Positions 42,864 through 52,636 of a stretch of DNA of 64,000 nt are shown here, piece after piece. The translations under genes and the position numbers were made by a program. The DNA lies in contig NZ_AP012541.1 of assembly GCF_000829035.1 (NCBI RefSeq), positions 496,001 through 560,000 on the forward strand, given 5' to 3'. The notes beneath the pieces are model-generated. The model made no database searches. It had not been told where the DNA came from and was given only the letters and a program-made list of their open reading frames with translations. Origin of the DNA: Lacticaseibacillus paracasei subsp. paracasei. GTDB taxonomy: Bacteria; Bacillota; Bacilli; Lactobacillales; Lactobacillaceae. Within the stretch, counting starts at the first letter, position 1; each line of letters starts with the position of its first letter.

Positions 42864-43720
42864 GAACCTGTCTAGTATCTTTTAAGAACTATCTTCAGGA
42901 AGGCCAATACAACCATTTGAAGACTGCTGTTAAGGGCACGTTCACAGTTTTTCCAAAGTCGCCGACATTTGTCTAGCCAACTCCATGAACGTTCAACGAT
43001 CCATCGTTGCGGTAACACCGTGAACATATGCAACTCGTTGCGTCTAGCTACCGTCGTCTTAGCATTCAAAATGAGCTTCACCTGATCCGCAAAGTCATTG
43101 CCAGTGTAGCCACCATCAACCATGACATGCTGAACCAGCTCTAAATTTTGGCTAGCCAAACTAAGCATAGCTAATGCACCTGAACGATCTGATACATTAG
43201 CTCGTGTCACGAGAATGGCTTGTGGTAAACGATTAATATCAACCGCCATATGACGCTTAATCCCTGAAATCTTTTTGCCGCCATCGTAGCCACTATTTTT
43301 CGTTAAATCAGTGGTTTTAACACTTTGAGCATCAACAATCACAAACGACGTTCGGGCCGATCGGCCCTGTGCAAAACGATAGGAAGCGACAGTTTTTTTA
43401 AAAGCCTTTCTAATAGCGAATTAGCTGTCGGGTCTGGTTTATCTCGCCACATATCGTAATAGCGGTAGACGGTATGCCATTCCGGGAAATCGTGCGGTAA
43501 TTCACGCCATTGACACCCTGTAGTAAGCGAGTAAAGGATGGCATTGAATACGTCATAAAGATCATAACGACGCGGTCTTGTATGCTTACGGAAGTTTTCT
43601 AAATCAGGTTGTATTAACGCAAATTGCGCTCGAGAAATATTGCTTGGATAATCTGGCATGACAAACTCCTCAGTCGGTTTTCCACAATTCTACCAGATTC
43701 AGCAGATACTAGACAGGTTC
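42864..43720 (-). mobile_element. IS5-family element, copy B3
   Basis: 857 bp, the same element as 17506-18362 with a few substitutions. Left flank triplet TGA and right flank TAA differ, and the flanks are unrelated (secreted protein versus ISLre2 transposase). Either a deletion took one flank or the copy results from recombination between IS copies. Confidence 0.85.
42872..43659 (-). CDS. IS5-family transposase, two frames (copy B3)
   Basis: N-terminal frame 43659-43339 and catalytic frame 43342-42872. It differs from copies B1 and B2 by few residues (for example INRLPQ for INGLPQ, AMLSLAS for AMFSLAS, VARRNE for VAKRNE). The DDE motifs are kept, so it is probably functional by -1 frameshift. 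Confidence 0.8.
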
Positions 43721-44101
43721 TAATAACTTGGCCTTGAGGTCGAGACCGAGCCGACTACTTTTTTCAAGGCCGATCTGCTCATCAAGCAAAAAGATGCGTT
43801 CATTGGTACGAACATCTTCATAGTACCGACGGCGAAAAGATACAGTGCCAATGCTGGTATCGACATGGCGTTCACGCATATCCTTGATTTTAAAAAACTG
43901 CTTCCGGTAGGAAGAATCCGCCAAAACCTGATCTTGTTGTTCCAGCATGACACCAAGTAATTGACAAAGAGTCTTTCCAAAACTTTTTTGAGTTTCGATG
44001 ACTAGATTGGCAAAGTCTAACTTTCCTGTCAGTAAATCAAAGGCAGAGTTTCCAAATGATGTCATCATTTCTGTGATGATTTGTTGTAAGATAGAGTTCA
44101 A
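43721..44101 (-). pseudogene. ISLre2-family (UPF0236) transposase, N-terminal fragment
   Basis: From ATG 44101 it reads MNSILQQIITEMMTSFGNSA and later KDMRERHVDTSIGTVSFRRR then YYEDVRTNERIFLLDEQIGL, the conserved start of ISLre2/UPF0236 transposases. At 43721 the IS copy B3 ends it, so only about 127 of roughly 450 residues remain. The ribosome site AGGAGGAAT is intact. The 5' end of the element (44102 to about 44300) holds its leader and no gene. Confidence 0.75.
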
Positions 44102-44348
44102 GAGTGATTCCTCCTAATTGCTAGCTGGTTGATTTGTCATTAACATTCTAGCATGAGTAGGGATCGCTCCCTTTTTGTTTCTGATAATTTACCCACTTAA
44201 ACTTTACGCTAAGCCTTAAATTTCATCTGTTGTCCTGTATTATATAATGAGTCTGTAATTTTGGGAGAATTTAAAATTTACTTTGTAAAAACAGACTAGT
44301 CTTTTCTTTCGTTAAGCTCAATTATAATTCTAGGGGAGTGTCAAGAAG

Positions 44349-45670
44349 TTTGTGTAAATGAAATGCCTTCGTACATATAATATGTATCTAACTTAAATAA
44401 ATGATGCTTCCAAGGTGTCCTGGAGTCCTTGGAACCCTCGGTGGATCCGCTTCAGAGACTTCTCGTTATAAACATTAAACTGAGAAACCAGGAAGCGATC
44501 CAGTGAATCTTCCGTTGGAAATTGTTCTTTGTGGTGGGTGGTGCGCTTGAGATGCTTATTAAAGTTCTCAATCAGGTTAGTGGAGTATAGTGATTGCCGG
44601 ATAGCTGGTGGAAAGTCCATGAAAGTGAGTAAATTCGGCATTTTAAGCAGATCTTTGATTAATTTGGGATAGGTCTGATGCCAGTTGTTGGCGAACTCAT
44701 TCAGTTTCAGTTCGGCTGCTTCACGGTTGGCGGCCCGATGAACTTGTTTAAAGTCACTGATCACGGCCTTGCGGTCTTTTACGCGAACTTTGTTCATCAG
44801 ATTCCGCCCAACATGAACCAGGCAACGTTGTCGTTTGGCTTTAGGGAAATGCCGATTCAAGCCTTCATCCAAACCAACTAACCCATCGGCCACAAACAAC
44901 AGCACATCTTTAACGCCCTGCTTGATCAAGGTTCCCAGCAGTTCAGTCCAGATTCCAGTCGATTCCGTTGGCGCCACTTGGTAGTTCAGCACTTCTTTCG
45001 TACCATCTGGACGAATGCCAATTGCAATATGAACGGCTTCTTTTTGAACGGTATCCCGCTTTAACGGCAAGTAAGTGGCATCTAAGAAGATGGCCGCATA
45101 TTGTGAAGCCAGTCGACGTTGCTGGAAAGCTTGAACCTGTTCATTGACGGCTTTAGTCATGTTGGAAACCGTGGCTTTGGAGTAGTGAGCACCGTACATT
45201 TTCTCAATGAGTTCGGCAATTTCAGCAGTGGTAATTCCCTTGGTATACAACTGAATGACCGTTGTTTCTAAATTATCACTGTGCCGACCGTAGGCTGGCA
45301 AGGTATGATTTTCAAACCGGCCATTGCGATCTCGAGGAATGGTTAAGTTAAGTTGGCCGTACTTCGTATCAAACGAGCGCTCATAACTGCCGTTGCGGTT
45401 ATTACCAGTGTTAATCCCAGCGTATGAGTAGCGTTCGTAACCCAAAAACTCTGCCAATTCGGTTTGAAGCAGCTGGTTAATCGCAATTTCGAGGTGGTGA
45501 CGAAAAACTTCGTCCAAATCTTGCTTTTGGGCTAGTGCAGCGATAATTTCTGTGGTAAGTTCATTCATGGGGAATGCCTCCTGTGATGTTTTCTGTGGTT
45601 ACTAAATATCATAAGGGAAGGCATTCCCTATTTCTATACAATTCAGAAATCTTTTATGCATTTACACAAG
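44349..45670 (-). mobile_element. IS256-family element
   Basis: Inverted ends TTGTGTAAATG at 44350-44360 and CATTTACACAA at 45659-45669 enclose one transposase gene. The right end lies inside the 3' end of the DUF1722 gene, whose stop codon now comes from the IS. No exact 8-bp duplication could be read. Confidence 0.75.
44393..45568 (-). CDS. IS256-family (Mutator-type) transposase
   Basis: 391 residues. The N-terminal helix bundle (FRHHLEIAINQLLQTELAEF) is followed by LGYERYSYAG. The catalytic DDE set has the first Asp in AAIFLDATYLPLKRD, the second in DVLLFVADGLVGLDEGLNRHFPKAKRQRCLVH and the Glu in YSTNLIENFNKHLKRTTHHK. It is full length and likely active. Confidence 0.92.
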   Translation of the reverse strand: MNELTTEIIAALAQKQDLDEVFRHHLEIAINQLLQTELAEFLGYERYSYAGINTGNNRNGSYERSFDTKYGQLNLTIPRDRNGRFENHTLPAYGRHSDNLETTVIQLYTKGITTAEIAELIEKMYGAHYSKATVSNMTKAVNEQVQAFQQRRLASQYAAIFLDATYLPLKRDTVQKEAVHIAIGIRPDGTKEVLNYQVAPTESTGIWTELLGTLIKQGVKDVLLFVADGLVGLDEGLNRHFPKAKRQRCLVHVGRNLMNKVRVKDRKAVISDFKQVHRAANREAAELKLNEFANNWHQTYPKLIKDLLKMPNLLTFMDFPPAIRQSLYSTNLIENFNKHLKRTTHHKEQFPTEDSLDRFLVSQFNVYNEKSLKRIHRGFQGLQDTLEASFI

Positions 45671-46004
45671 ATATTTTACGCTCTCAATTCTAGACTTTTG
45701 AAGGTAATCAATTTGGTACTTGTTAGTTAATTGGGCCAAAAAAGGTCCTAGTTTATCATTGTTCGGTTGCAAATTATCTAATAATCTTAAATACTGATGT
45801 AACTCTTCATCGGTACATTTTTTTTGAAATATCCCCAAATATGTTGATACGTTGTTGTTAATGTTTGTTTTGTTGGCGAAACCGATTCAAGTGAGTCAAT
45901 GATGTTCCCTAGTTCTTGTGTCTTTTGTGGCGTCCATTGATTATTCTTCGCCAGTAAACGAATGTAATCATATTGTTGCTGTGATTTAGACATTACCCAA
46001 TATT

Positions 46005-47182
46005 CCCCAGTTTACAATTCAAGTGCAACACCCTGACGACTAGACCATAAAGGCCATGAAGACCTATTCTTGTTAGTGCTAGCTAAACAAGAAAGCAGGA
46101 ATCTTCATGACCCACTCTCAGATTAACACCCACAAGCATTACCAACAACTCAGTTTTAGCGACCGTGTTACAATTCAGGCCCTTCAGGCTGCTGGTGACA
46201 CCGCGACCGTGATTGCACAGAAGCTTCATCGCAGTAAAGCGACAATCTCACGAGAAATCACGCGTTGATCTGTAACTCAGCTCGACTCGAAGCGTCACTC
46301 GCATCAAGTCTATCTTGCGGAAACTGCCCAAGCCATGCACGACCGTAAACGCGATAGAACCGGTCACTACGCCTTTCTTAAGACCGGCCGTGCGTTCTTC
46401 AAGGCTCTCGCCAGGGAGCTTACTCGTAAGCCGCGCGTACACAGCGTTGATAGCTTCGTACACTTCTATCGCGACCAGGGCAAGGCTTGCCCTTCAACGA
46501 CAACTGTGTATCGCTACATCGACGCCGGGCTGCTTGAGCTAGACAACATGACACTTCCCAAGAAGCTCCGACGCCGCATCAAAGGCTATAAGAACGCCCA
46601 CAAGCGCAAGAATAAGAAGATATACGGCGACTCAATCGAGTTGCGTCCTGCGGCCGTGAATGACCGCACAGGCGTGGGACAATGGGAAGGCGACTTGGTC
46701 AAAGGTATTCGCTTAGCCGATGAGCCAGCATTAATGACGCTCACAGAACGGTACAGCCGGACTGAGATCATCGTCAAGATTCCTGACTATCATGCGGGCA
46801 CCTGCCTTAAAGCCTTGCAGGACACGATCGACGACTACGGGGCCAAGGAATTTGAGAGTATCACTTTTGACAATGGTTCCGAGTTTGCCAAGTTATCAGA
46901 GATTGTTGGAACCCAGATTTACTTCGCACATCCGTACTCGCCTTGGGAGCGTGGCACAAACGAGAACGCCAATGGACTGCTTAGGGAATTCTTCCCGAAA
47001 GGGAAGTCTCTCAGAGCAGTTACCCTGGTTGAAATTCAAGCAGTCCAATCCGCACTGAACCATCGTCCCAGACGTATTCTGAACTATCTTCGCCCATGCG
47101 ATTACTACCGATGCATGGCGTAACAGCCTAGACCACTATCAAGAATTCGTTATCATCGTTGCACTTGACTTGAAAATTGAGG
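46005..47182 (+). mobile_element. IS30-family element with a 14-bp flanking direct repeat
   Basis: Imperfect inverted ends: CCCCAGTTTACAATTCAAGT at 46005 against the complement of ACTTGACTTGAAAATTGAGG ending 47182, both with TCAAGTGCAAC. CATTACCCAATATT abuts both ends (45991-46004 and 47183-47196). IS30-family elements usually duplicate 2-3 bp, so 14 bp is notable. Confidence 0.75.
46107..47123 (+). pseudogene. IS30-family transposase with an in-frame TGA
   Basis: ATG 46107 starts MTHSQINTHKHYQQLSFSDR, and the HTH ends in ATISREITR followed by TGA 46266-46268. The same frame continues SVTQLDSKRHSHQVYLAETA to the full rve core: QWEGDLVKG with the first Asp, ITFDNGSEFAKL with the second and SPWERGTNENANGLLREFFP with the Glu. 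GGA to TGA is the simplest cause. An internal start near 46335 would lack the DNA-binding domain. This copy should be unable to transpose by itself. Confidence 0.8.
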
Positions 47183-47420
47183 CATTACCCAATATTTGTT
47201 GACTGCCCAAACTTTTTGCCAATTCATATTTTACCTCCATTTTATGTCATTATACGTAAAGCATCAGAGCGTTCTACTGAAGTAGATTGAAAAGCTTACG
47301 CTAAACTCGTGAATGGACCTTCATGAGTTTTGTGTCTAGTTTGCTTGGTTAAGAGACTTCAACTTCAGATTGAAAGAGCACCTTTCAAGAAACTTTAATT
47401 GTTTATGGTGGCTACCGTGC

Positions 47421-48527
47421 TCACATTAACAAGTAAAGCCATCCAAAAACACCCAAAATTAATAAACCAATCAGATTTAACACAGTGAACACTTTAAGGA
47501 AATGCCACAATGACTGTTCTTCGCTAAACAGCAATAATTGTTTTACTGCAAGCAAATTTGCAAGGGAGGCCACAATTGATCCCAATCCACCTATGTTAAC
47601 ACCTAGGAATAAGGCTGGTAAGTACTTTGTAAAATTGGCCAGTAAGATAGCGGCTGGAACGTTACTAATCGCTTGGCTAGTCATTAGGCTAGCAATATAA
47701 ACGCTCTGCGGTGTTTGCATTAGCTGATTTAACCAGAGAGTAATATAGGAGTTGTGACTAATAGCACTAACAAAAAGGAAAAAGCAGACGAATGTTAAGA
47801 GCAAAGCGTAATCAACATGTTGAAAGACGTGCCAATCAATTCTCAAACCAACAATAATAGTAACAATAATAACTAATGAAATTGGTATCAAGTTAAAAAT
47901 TCCGAGCATAATAAACCCAATCAGGGAAGTTGCAATACCAATTTGACTAACATGAATGGTAGTTGATTTTGCGGGAACCATCGTTAAGGACTTTCGTGGT
48001 ACCCACAAGCTTAACGCTACCAGAAGAATCAGACTGGCAATCATCAGAGGAGCCGATAATTTGAAAAAGGTTAATATATCAATGTGATAAGATGTCACAA
48101 GGAACAAATTTTGAGGATTCCCAATAGGTGTAAATGAACTTCCAAGATTTGCCGCCATCACGATTAGAGTCAATGGGTAAGCAATTGCTCCCTTCTGATG
48201 ACGATTTAATGTCATAAAAGTGGGAACTAAAGTTAGAATAGCAATGTCATTGGTCAAAATCATTGATCCACCGAATGCCAGTAAAATAAAAAATTGCGTC
48301 ATCTGTCGAGTATGTTGTGATTTGACTAAAAGCCAGTCACTTAATGCATCTAAAATATGCATGGTTCGTAATAACTGAACTCCAATCATAAGTGATAAGA
48401 GCGTTCCAATCGTGTTCCAGTTAATATCGGTAAATTGTGGCGTCCCAATCAAAAAACTCAGTCCTGCGCAAACTAAAGCAGTAATAAAAATTTTGTCGCT
48501 GATGGTACGGCGAAAAACGGTACCCAT
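47421..48527 (-). CDS. ArsB/NhaD/SLC13-type anion permease
   Basis: About 368 residues from ATG near 48527 (MGTVFRRTISDKIF) with AAAGGAGAG upstream. The longer frame to 48593 starts near the IS3 element and is unlikely. Eleven or so membrane spans. The conserved half-repeat hairpins are MILTNDIAILTLVP with ANLGSSFTPIGNPQNLFL, and SQAISNVPAAILLANF with GVNIGGLGSIVASLANLLA. These pair as in citrate/arsenite/Na+ antiporter families of the ion transporter superfamily. The transported ion is not readable. Confidence 0.75.
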   Translation of the reverse strand: MGTVFRRTISDKIFITALVCAGLSFLIGTPQFTDINWNTIGTLLSLMIGVQLLRTMHILDALSDWLLVKSQHTRQMTQFFILLAFGGSMILTNDIAILTLVPTFMTLNRHQKGAIAYPLTLIVMAANLGSSFTPIGNPQNLFLVTSYHIDILTFFKLSAPLMIASLILLVALSLWVPRKSLTMVPAKSTTIHVSQIGIATSLIGFIMLGIFNLIPISLVIIVTIIVGLRIDWHVFQHVDYALLLTFVCFFLFVSAISHNSYITLWLNQLMQTPQSVYIASLMTSQAISNVPAAILLANFTKYLPALFLGVNIGGLGSIVASLANLLAVKQLLLFSEEQSLWHFLKVFTVLNLIGLLILGVFGWLYLLM

Positions 48528-48701
48528 TAGGCGCTCTCCTTTTTCCTCATCTTGTAGTATCAGTTTGTGTAAAATATTTTGGATTGAAGTCAATATTTGA
48601 GACAGATTTTAAGAGACATTCAGAACCGCGTTTACCTTCCACAGCTCAAATAAATCATTAATTGCGATTAATAACTTATTTGAACCCTGGAAAGCATTAA
48701 G

Positions 48702-49597
48702 TCAGGCGGCCATTTGGCTCGTAAGTGTTGCAATTTCAACTTGTAAGGGGGTCTGGTAGCCCAGTGAACTATGAATTCTCTTCCTATTGTAGAAAGCGTG
48801 CACATATTCAAAAAGGACGGCAGCGGCAGTTTCATAATCTTCAAAGACCGGCACTGGATAAACACATTCCTTTTTGAGGGAAGCGTGAAAGGATTCCATT
48901 GGCGCATTATCATACGGACAACCCTTACGGCTGTATGAGTGGCGGATATGTAGTTCAGTTAAACGTTGATTGTAATCATCGCTGGTATACTGTGATCCTA
49001 AATCCGTATGGATAATCAGGTCCCCAGTAATGGTTCGATTTTTAACCGCGCTTTCAAGGGTCTTTAAGACTAAATCAGTATCCATCTTTTTTGAGAACGA
49101 ATAGCCGATAATCCGTCGTGAGTGCAGGTCCATGATGGTTGATAAGTAACACCAGCGATTACGCTTCGTTTGAATATAGGTCATATCAGCGGTCCATTTT
49201 TGATTTAAACCAGTGGTCGAGAAATCCTGCTTAAGCAAGTTGGGACGCTGTTCAACCTTGGTTTTGGAAGCCGAAGCCGCTTTCCACTTATTGACGGTAA
49301 CGGAGTGGATATCCAGTTCCTTCATGAGCCGGGAAATCCGTCGTGGACTGCACCGAAGCTGCAGTGGTTGAAGTTCCAGATTCAATTCATGGTGGATCTT
49401 CATAACACCGTATCGCTGCTTAAATTCCGCAAAGATCCGCAGAATCCGTTGTTTCAAGTCCGCATCTTCGGCCCGGCGTTTTGAAGGTTTGGGGATCGAT
49501 AACGATAATACTGAGCTCTGGAAACACCGAGGATTCGGCACATCTTGGTTACCTGGTGGTGATGGCTTTCTTGGTGAATGTAATCAAAGATATTGGT
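48702..49597 (-). pseudogene. IS3-family OrfB, frameshifted in its N-terminal part
   Basis: The integrase core is complete: KWTADMTYIQTKRNRW with the first Asp, IIHTDLGSQYTSDDYN with the second and YDNAPMESFHASLKKECVY with the Glu. Upstream, EVTNIFDYIHQESHHHQVTK and MCRILGVSRAQYYRYR (the HTH_21 region) are in one frame, while KPSKRRAEDADLKQR onward is in another. The break is around 49490-49500 in CGATCCCCAAACC, where one base appears missing. A shortened product from 49541 is possible. The expected OrfA-OrfB frameshift near 49600 is separate from this break. Confidence 0.7.
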
Positions 49598-49848
49598 TAC
49601 TTCTGCGCAAGGAAGCCCAGGGCTTTTTTTAGGATTTCGTTCTCCTCGGACAGCGAAGCCAGTCGCTTTTCCATCGCTTTGATTTCGTCTGGCGATTTAC
49701 CGGATTGAGTTTTGGCCTGGCCCTGGATCCATTTATGAACTGTTGAATAGCCAATGCCATATTCTCTGGCCAGTTGGGCAGCTGATTCGCCTTGCTTATA
49801 TAGGTTGATAATGTTTTGTTTGAATTCTTTGTCGTAACGAGTTGGCAT
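49597..49848 (-). CDS. IS3-family OrfA
   Basis: 83 residues. The HTH domain MPTRYDKEFKQNIINLYKQG, LAREYGIGYSTVHKWIQG is followed by a leucine-zipper helix (MEKRLASLSEENEILKKAL). AGGAAGGAATTT lies before the ATG. It provides the DNA-binding part of the IS3 transposase at 48579-49930. Confidence 0.8.
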   Translation of the reverse strand: MPTRYDKEFKQNIINLYKQGESAAQLAREYGIGYSTVHKWIQGQAKTQSGKSPDEIKAMEKRLASLSEENEILKKALGFLAQK

Positions 49849-49979
49849 GTAAAAATTCCTTCCTTTTGAGAGATGATTTATTCATTATACCCTCTCTTAA
49901 AAGTTGTCTCAGGAATCAGCTTACATCCAATACGTAAGCAACTAAATATTTTAGTCAGCCTGTAATACCTTGTCGTTCT

Positions 49980-50007
49980 GCCTCCCTTGCTCAGGGAGGC
50001 TTATTTT
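49980..50007 (+). terminator. Terminator-like hairpin
   Basis: GCCTCCCT-TGCTC-AGGGAGGC followed by TTATTTTT, beside the IS3 right end. Confidence 0.7.
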
Positions 50008-50167
50008 TGTGCACAGAGTTGACAGAATCGACTCAAAAAGGCAAAAGGTTTACATATGCCGGATTAGGTAACTTACTATGAGCAAATTGTTTGCATACCC
50101 AGCATAGCCATGCGATACTGACGGTGAAGGAGCAAAACTCCAATAGCTAGGAGTAAAAAGCTCCTTA

Positions 50168-50320
50168 GGAGTTGGCAAGCTAAGCTGCTACCCACCCCAA
50201 GAATAATCGCGCATACGGACTGCATACTGTTAGGAACCTGCCCCCCTCGGCGGGTCTTCCAGATAAAAGCAATTCCTTGCCAACTCCGCCCCATCCTATA
50301 TGGATGGGGTTTGCGTTTTG
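50168..50320. other. Structured intergenic block, no gene supported
   Basis: GGAGTTGGCAAG 50168-50179 pairs perfectly with CTTGCCAACTCC 50276-50287. The loop contains GCATAC-GGACT-GCATACT-like and GCCC..GGGC stems. On the plus strand it is followed by the hairpin CCCCATCC/GGATGGGG and TTTGCGTTTT (50290-50318), a fair terminator. This could be a small RNA of about 150-200 bases, or a former integration site with debris of an integrase end (GGGGACAAAAAGGGGACA at 50416-50433). I cannot decide. The rest of 49931-50506 shows nothing else I can support. Confidence 0.4.
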
Positions 50321-50506
50321 ATTGCTTTTGTGCGCTAAATTATCAGCCACAGCAAGGCCGTTGAAACACGATTTAATAACTTGCTTCTGGATGCTTCTAG
50401 ATTTGTCAGTCAAAGGGGACAAAAAGGGGACAAGGATACCTCAAATGTTGATACATAGCTATCAGTTATGCCCGGTGGAGGCATTCTTTAAAGAACGTCC
50501 TGACAC

Positions 50507-50545
50507 AAAAAATCGTTGCAGCGATGATGCTTGCAACGATTTTTT
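50507..50545 (-). terminator. Terminator of the trans-sulfuration gene
   Basis: AAAAAATCGTTGCA pairs with TGCAACGATTTTTT around GCGATGATGCT. It lies ten bases past the stop of the minus-strand gene. Confidence 0.8.
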
Positions 50546-50554
50546 GGTGTCTCA

Positions 50555-51691
50555 TTATTTCTCCGCAGCCGTCAATGCCTGCGCCAGATCATCAATCAAA
50601 TCCTGCTGATCTTCCAACCCAATCGCAATTCGGACATGTTGCGGTGTCAGGCCTGAGGTGGACCGTTTTTCTTCGGGCAGTTTGAACCATGGTAATTTGA
50701 CTAAACTGGAGACGGTGCCGAGGGAGTCGGCGAAGTCGAAGACCTTGGTGCTGTTGACGAACTTGATGGGGTCAATGTTGTCGGCCAGTTTGATGGATAG
50801 GAGGCCGCTGGCACCGGTGGTTTCTTGTTGGGCTAAGGCATAGCCGGGGTCGCTTTTGAGACCGGGGTAATAAACATGCGCGACGTCGGGATGTTGTTCA
50901 AGAAATTCAGCAACCGCCTGGGCATTGCTGGTTTCGCGATCCAGCCGGACAGCGAGCGTGGCGATGCCGCGACAGACAAGACTACAGTCGAGCGGTGCAA
51001 GAATCGCGCCGATGGTATTTTGCAAGAAGCCAATCTTTTCACTGATTTCCGGACTGGCTGAGACCACTAAGCCAGCGATGAGGTCGCCGTGGCCGCCGAT
51101 GTATTTCGTGGCGCTATGCAGGACGATGTCGGCACCGAGATCAAGTGGCCGTTGATAATAAGGGGTGAGGAACGTGTTATCGACAATCGTGAGCAGGTTG
51201 TGGGCTTTGGCAAGAGCGCTAATAGCTTTAACGCTGCTGACTTTGAGCAATGGATTGGAGAACGTCTCGAAGAAAATCGCTTTGGTCTCAGGCCGAACGG
51301 CTGCTTCAACTGCCGTTAGATCGCGCGGGTCAACCGGTGTGAAGGTCAGGCCATGTTGAGCAAAATACTGATTGAGCAACCGATCTGTTCCGCTGTATAG
51401 TGAATCACCGATAATAAAGTGGCTGCCATCCGGGAAAATCGCGAGAACCGTCGCAATCGCTGCAACCCCGCTGGAAAAGGCAAACCCTGCATCGCCATTC
51501 TCGAGAGTAGCGATTTGACGTTCAAGATAGTCGCGGGTTGGATTGCTGCTGCGGGCATAGTCCCAATCGCTAGTGCCACCATCAGGCGCAAAGCGGTACA
51601 TGGCGCTTTGATAAACTGGCGGTACGATTGCACCAGCTTTATCTGTTTGCAATTGTGGACCATGAACTAGTTTGGTATTGAATTGGGTCAT
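50555..51691 (-). CDS. PLP-dependent trans-sulfuration enzyme (cystathionine gamma-synthase / beta- or gamma-lyase type)
   Basis: 378 residues. Cys/Met metabolism PLP fold: YARSSNPTRDYLERQIATLE (substrate-binding loop), FAFSSGVAAIATVLA, VDNTFLTPYYQRPLDLGADI and the PLP lysine in LHSATKYIGGHGDLIAG. The C-terminal GTVSSLVKLPWF and VRIAIGLEDQQDLIDDL complete the family signature. Synthase and lyase cannot be separated by eye. It lies about 100 bases after an amino-acid ABC transporter whose leader has a Met-type T-box, so a role in methionine/cysteine supply is likely. It may be read from that promoter or its own. Confidence 0.85.
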   Translation of the reverse strand: MTQFNTKLVHGPQLQTDKAGAIVPPVYQSAMYRFAPDGGTSDWDYARSSNPTRDYLERQIATLENGDAGFAFSSGVAAIATVLAIFPDGSHFIIGDSLYSGTDRLLNQYFAQHGLTFTPVDPRDLTAVEAAVRPETKAIFFETFSNPLLKVSSVKAISALAKAHNLLTIVDNTFLTPYYQRPLDLGADIVLHSATKYIGGHGDLIAGLVVSASPEISEKIGFLQNTIGAILAPLDCSLVCRGIATLAVRLDRETSNAQAVAEFLEQHPDVAHVYYPGLKSDPGYALAQQETTGASGLLSIKLADNIDPIKFVNSTKVFDFADSLGTVSSLVKLPWFKLPEEKRSTSGLTPQHVRIAIGLEDQQDLIDDLAQALTAAEK

Positions 51692-51792
51692 ATGCCCGAC
51701 CTCCTCATATGATTGGTTGACAACTTATGTCGCGTCACGGCCTACATATAGTCGCGACTTTTAGCCAATAGTTAATAGGTAACGCAAAGCGA

Positions 51793-52605
51793 TTATTTAG
51801 TGGTTAAATCAGCGCCAAAGTATTTCTCAGACAATTTCTTTAAAGTGCCATCGCTTCTAAGTTCCTGAATGCCTTTGGATAAGGCTTTCTGCAAGTTAGG
51901 CGATTTCTTACTGATCATTCCAGCCACTTCGTCAGGCTTCACATCGCTATCTTTAAGTGTCTGGCTCTTTAAACCGGTTGTGGAATTGCTCTTAGCGTAG
52001 GCATACCAGGCGGCGGTGGCGTTGATGGTGCCATCTGCGCGATTTTCCTTAACCAGATTGAGCGAAACAGTGAAGTCGCCAGAAGGTGTAATGTTGGCAC
52101 CGTATTTTTTAGCTAGGGCAGCATTTGGGGTGCCAGTGCCTTCAACAAAAGTCTTGCCTTTGATGTCGTTCAAACCCTTAATCGGGGTTTCATCGCTGCG
52201 AGTGATCAAAGCATATCGGGAGTACATGTACGGTGTGGTGAAGTTGTAAACTATCTTACGCTGGGGTGTTTCACTGATGTTATTGAGCACGAGGTCGAAC
52301 TTTTGACTTCCAAGGCCAGCGATCAGGGAATCCCATTGGGTAGGAACAAACTTGGCTTTGACGCCGACTTTCTTGGCTAGAGCCTTGCCAAGATCGACTT
52401 CGAAGCCTTGCAGCTTGCCATCTTTGCGATAAGAGAAGGGCGCATAAGTGCCTTCGAGGCCGATGGTCAACTCATTTTTATTGATAAGTTCGCTCGTGAC
52501 CGTGCTTGTTTTACTGCTGTCAGCTTTACTGCTAGAGCAAGCTGCCAAAACGAACGCGGAAAGGGCAACAATTGGTAATAAGACCCACAACTTTTTCTTT
52601 AACAT
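51793..52605 (-). CDS. Amino-acid ABC transporter, substrate-binding lipoprotein
   Basis: 270 residues. Lipoprotein signal peptide MLKKKLWVLLPIVALSAFVL with lipobox LAAC near residue 22, then a Ser/Lys linker. Family 3 solute-binding domain: ELTIGLEGTYAPFSYRKDGK, LQGFEVDLGKALAKKVGV, KFVPTQWDSLIAGLGSQKFD and the late EVAGMISKKSPNLQKALS. The family binds polar amino acids such as cystine or glutamine. Cystine or a sulfur amino acid is favoured here by the T-box and the neighbouring PLP enzyme. Confidence 0.85.
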   Translation of the reverse strand: MLKKKLWVLLPIVALSAFVLAACSSSKADSSKTSTVTSELINKNELTIGLEGTYAPFSYRKDGKLQGFEVDLGKALAKKVGVKAKFVPTQWDSLIAGLGSQKFDLVLNNISETPQRKIVYNFTTPYMYSRYALITRSDETPIKGLNDIKGKTFVEGTGTPNAALAKKYGANITPSGDFTVSLNLVKENRADGTINATAAWYAYAKSNSTTGLKSQTLKDSDVKPDEVAGMISKKSPNLQKALSKGIQELRSDGTLKKLSEKYFGADLTTK

Positions 52606-52636
52606 TAGAATCTTCCTTCCATAATGGTGTTTTTAG

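Larger units (their letters stand above)
45662..47227 (-). pseudogene. DUF1722 (YbgA-like) protein, split by IS30 and frameshifted
   Basis: ATG 47227 after GGAGG starts MNWQKVWAVNKYWVM, which continues after the IS30 at 45990 as SKSQQQYDYIRLLAKNNQW to TYQHIWGYFKK. In a run of eight A at about 45823 the frame is lost; with a ninth A it continues CTDEELHQYLRLLDNLQPN and KLGPFLAQLTNKYQIDYLQK. The last codons and stop come from the IS256 end. DUF1722 is found alone or fused to DUF523 and is linked to tRNA thiolation-type chemistry in some bacteria. This copy is dead from one insertion, a possible indel and a replaced C-terminus. Confidence 0.8.
48579..49930 (-). mobile_element. IS3-family element
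   Basis: Left end TTGGATTGAAGTC...TTTTAAGAGA and right end TCTTAAAAGTTGTC...CATCCAA are imperfect inverted repeats. No target duplication was identified. A solo copy of the right end is at 40149-40183. Confidence 0.7.

Noticed and set aside
50076..50294. 72-codon minus-strand frame with a hydrophobic stretch (SFLLLAIGVLLL)
   Set aside because: Overlaps the structured block and lacks family resemblance; a small membrane peptide cannot be excluded but is not supported.
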